Source: 630D-37 sp037447295 (GTDB lineage Bacteria; Chloroflexota; Anaerolineae; Anaerolineales; Villigracilaceae). From it: 25,181 nt of DNA. Under the pieces are notes generated by a model that had not been told where the DNA came from, did no database searches, and saw only the letters and a program-made list of their open reading frames with translations. The number at the start of each line of letters is the position of its first letter. Within the stretch, counting starts at the first letter, position 1. Of this stretch, positions 24,565 to 25,181 are shown piece by piece. Position numbers and translations under genes: made by a program. The stretch covers positions 1-25,181 of the forward strand of contig JBBIGZ010000040.1 in the NCBI GenBank assembly GCA_037447295.1. The letters run 5' to 3'.

Positions 24565-25033
24565 ACCCGTAGATCAGGCTGCTGCCGCCGAATTGGCCGA
24601 TGAGCTGAAAATTTTGCGATCCGCAATCCGTGAAGAGCACGCACAGATTGGGCAGGAAACGCTCCTGCCGAATTTTCTTTCCTCGGCATTGTTGCAAAAG
24701 GAGTGGAAGGGAGTCTTCCCCTTGAGAGCAGGTGCTACAAGAAGTATGCTTGGACAAACTAAGTCGGACAAAAACGATGGAACAATTCGCCAATTGTAGA
24801 TTTCTATCTAGATCCAGGCGGTTCAGATTGTCTAAAGTTAAATTATTTAAAATAAGCGAAACATAGTCAAGATTAGCAAGACATGGAATGGAATTCATGC
24901 CCACCTGCTATAGCCGCTTTACCTACAAGCTCATATAACTGTTTGTGACCATCCCTTTGAAGTGCTAACTATTTGGTAGGGAAACTACCAGTGCTTTTGA
25001 GTTTGATGTATAGGCCAGGAGTATGGGTTGGGG
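24565..25033. other. Intergenic region after copA
   Basis: About 470 bases without a supported gene. Weak hairpins at 24666-24688 (TGCCGA/TCGGCA) and 24974-24990 (TGGTAG/CTACCA) have little or no T-run. A plus-strand frame overlapping the end of copA (24530-24799) has helix-like sequence but no ribosome site or family. Sequence from 24800 is AT-rich. Confidence 0.5.
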
Positions 25034-25181
25034 TTATGTTGGGATTGTGGTGTTGGAATTGGTCCCATCAAGACCACTTCCGGGAGTGCAACAGCTTATC
25101 TGGTATTGGTTGGAGTTGGGGGGATTGACACAATAGCGTATCTGACCGCAGTAGTTGGTTTGAGAGCAGCCGGCGTAGGCG
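25034..25181 (-). CDS. C-terminal end of a Cys-rich protein, cut by the window edge
   Basis: On the minus strand a frame enters from the right edge and ends with TAA at 25034-25036, giving the last 48 residues of a protein. It has six cysteines (GCSQTNYCGQIRYCVNPP and QISCCTPGSG), many Asn, Gln, Tyr and Thr, no Lys and only one Arg, and ends TNSNTTIPT. That is the style of a secreted or surface domain held by disulfides. Third codon positions are mostly C or T, which supports coding. I recognise no family. There is no start in the window. Confidence 0.5.
   Translation of the reverse strand, partial: AYAGCSQTNYCGQIRYCVNPPNSNQYQISCCTPGSGLDGTNSNTTIPT

Noticed and set aside
24530..24799. 89-codon plus frame overlapping the end of copA, helix-like
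   Set aside because: No ribosome site, 35 bases inside copA, tail of low coding character.

Overview
The window looks like a chromosomal segment of a Chloroflexota bacterium, most likely class Anaerolineae. This is an inference from gene content: a MutL-like ATPase next to a KOW-tailed protein, a zinc-ribbon protein with many short Trp motifs, Pro/Thr-rich 'TPTP' linkers, an LPNTG-tailed protein, and aerobic-type succinate dehydrogenase. Base composition is moderately GC-rich through most genes. It is clearly lower in the 219-residue orphan at 20321-20980 and in the intergenic stretches.

Layout. (1) Positions 1-319 hold no supportable gene. (2) 320-730 is an OsmC-family gene whose 3' end overlaps the convergent yjbQ. 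(3) 717-8859, minus strand: a nine-gene, almost gap-free operon. It runs from a 74-aa protein through two membrane proteins, a 698-aa zinc-ribbon membrane protein with repeated Trp motifs, a six-TM protein, a MutL/GlmL-type ATPase, a barrel/KOW protein and an LPNTG-tailed protein to YjbQ. Most of this operon has no assigned function, and it is the best candidate for an undescribed system here. (4) 9437-13956, plus strand: a PhnD lipoprotein, then PhnC ATPase and two PhnE permeases, i.e. a phosphonate/phosphite-type ABC importer. Both permeases carry an unusual extracytoplasmic beta-rich insert. (5) 14060-18861: NADP-type isocitrate dehydrogenase followed by sdhCDAB, a TCA-cycle block. (6) 18994-19434: an Hsp20 small heat-shock protein. 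(7) About 0.9 kb without a supported intact gene, including a possible transposase remnant. (8) 20321-20980: an orphan gene of different composition. (9) 21106-24564: a copper-homeostasis operon. It has a consensus-like promoter, a C7/G8 operator palindrome, a CsoR repressor, a CopZ-type Fe-S/Zn domain protein, a separate HMA chaperone and a CopA Cu(I) ATPase. (10) A gap, then the C-terminal end of a Cys-rich protein entering from the right edge on the minus strand.

How the parts work together. The copper operon is a self-contained sense, carry and export circuit. PhnD-PhnC-PhnE-PhnE forms one importer. Icd and Sdh supply reducing power and electrons to quinone. The minus-strand operon encodes cytoplasmic ATPase, adaptor and membrane components that are translationally coupled and so probably act as one envelope-associated assembly, but no biochemical role can be read from the sequence. 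No tRNA, rRNA, CRISPR array or intact insertion sequence was seen.
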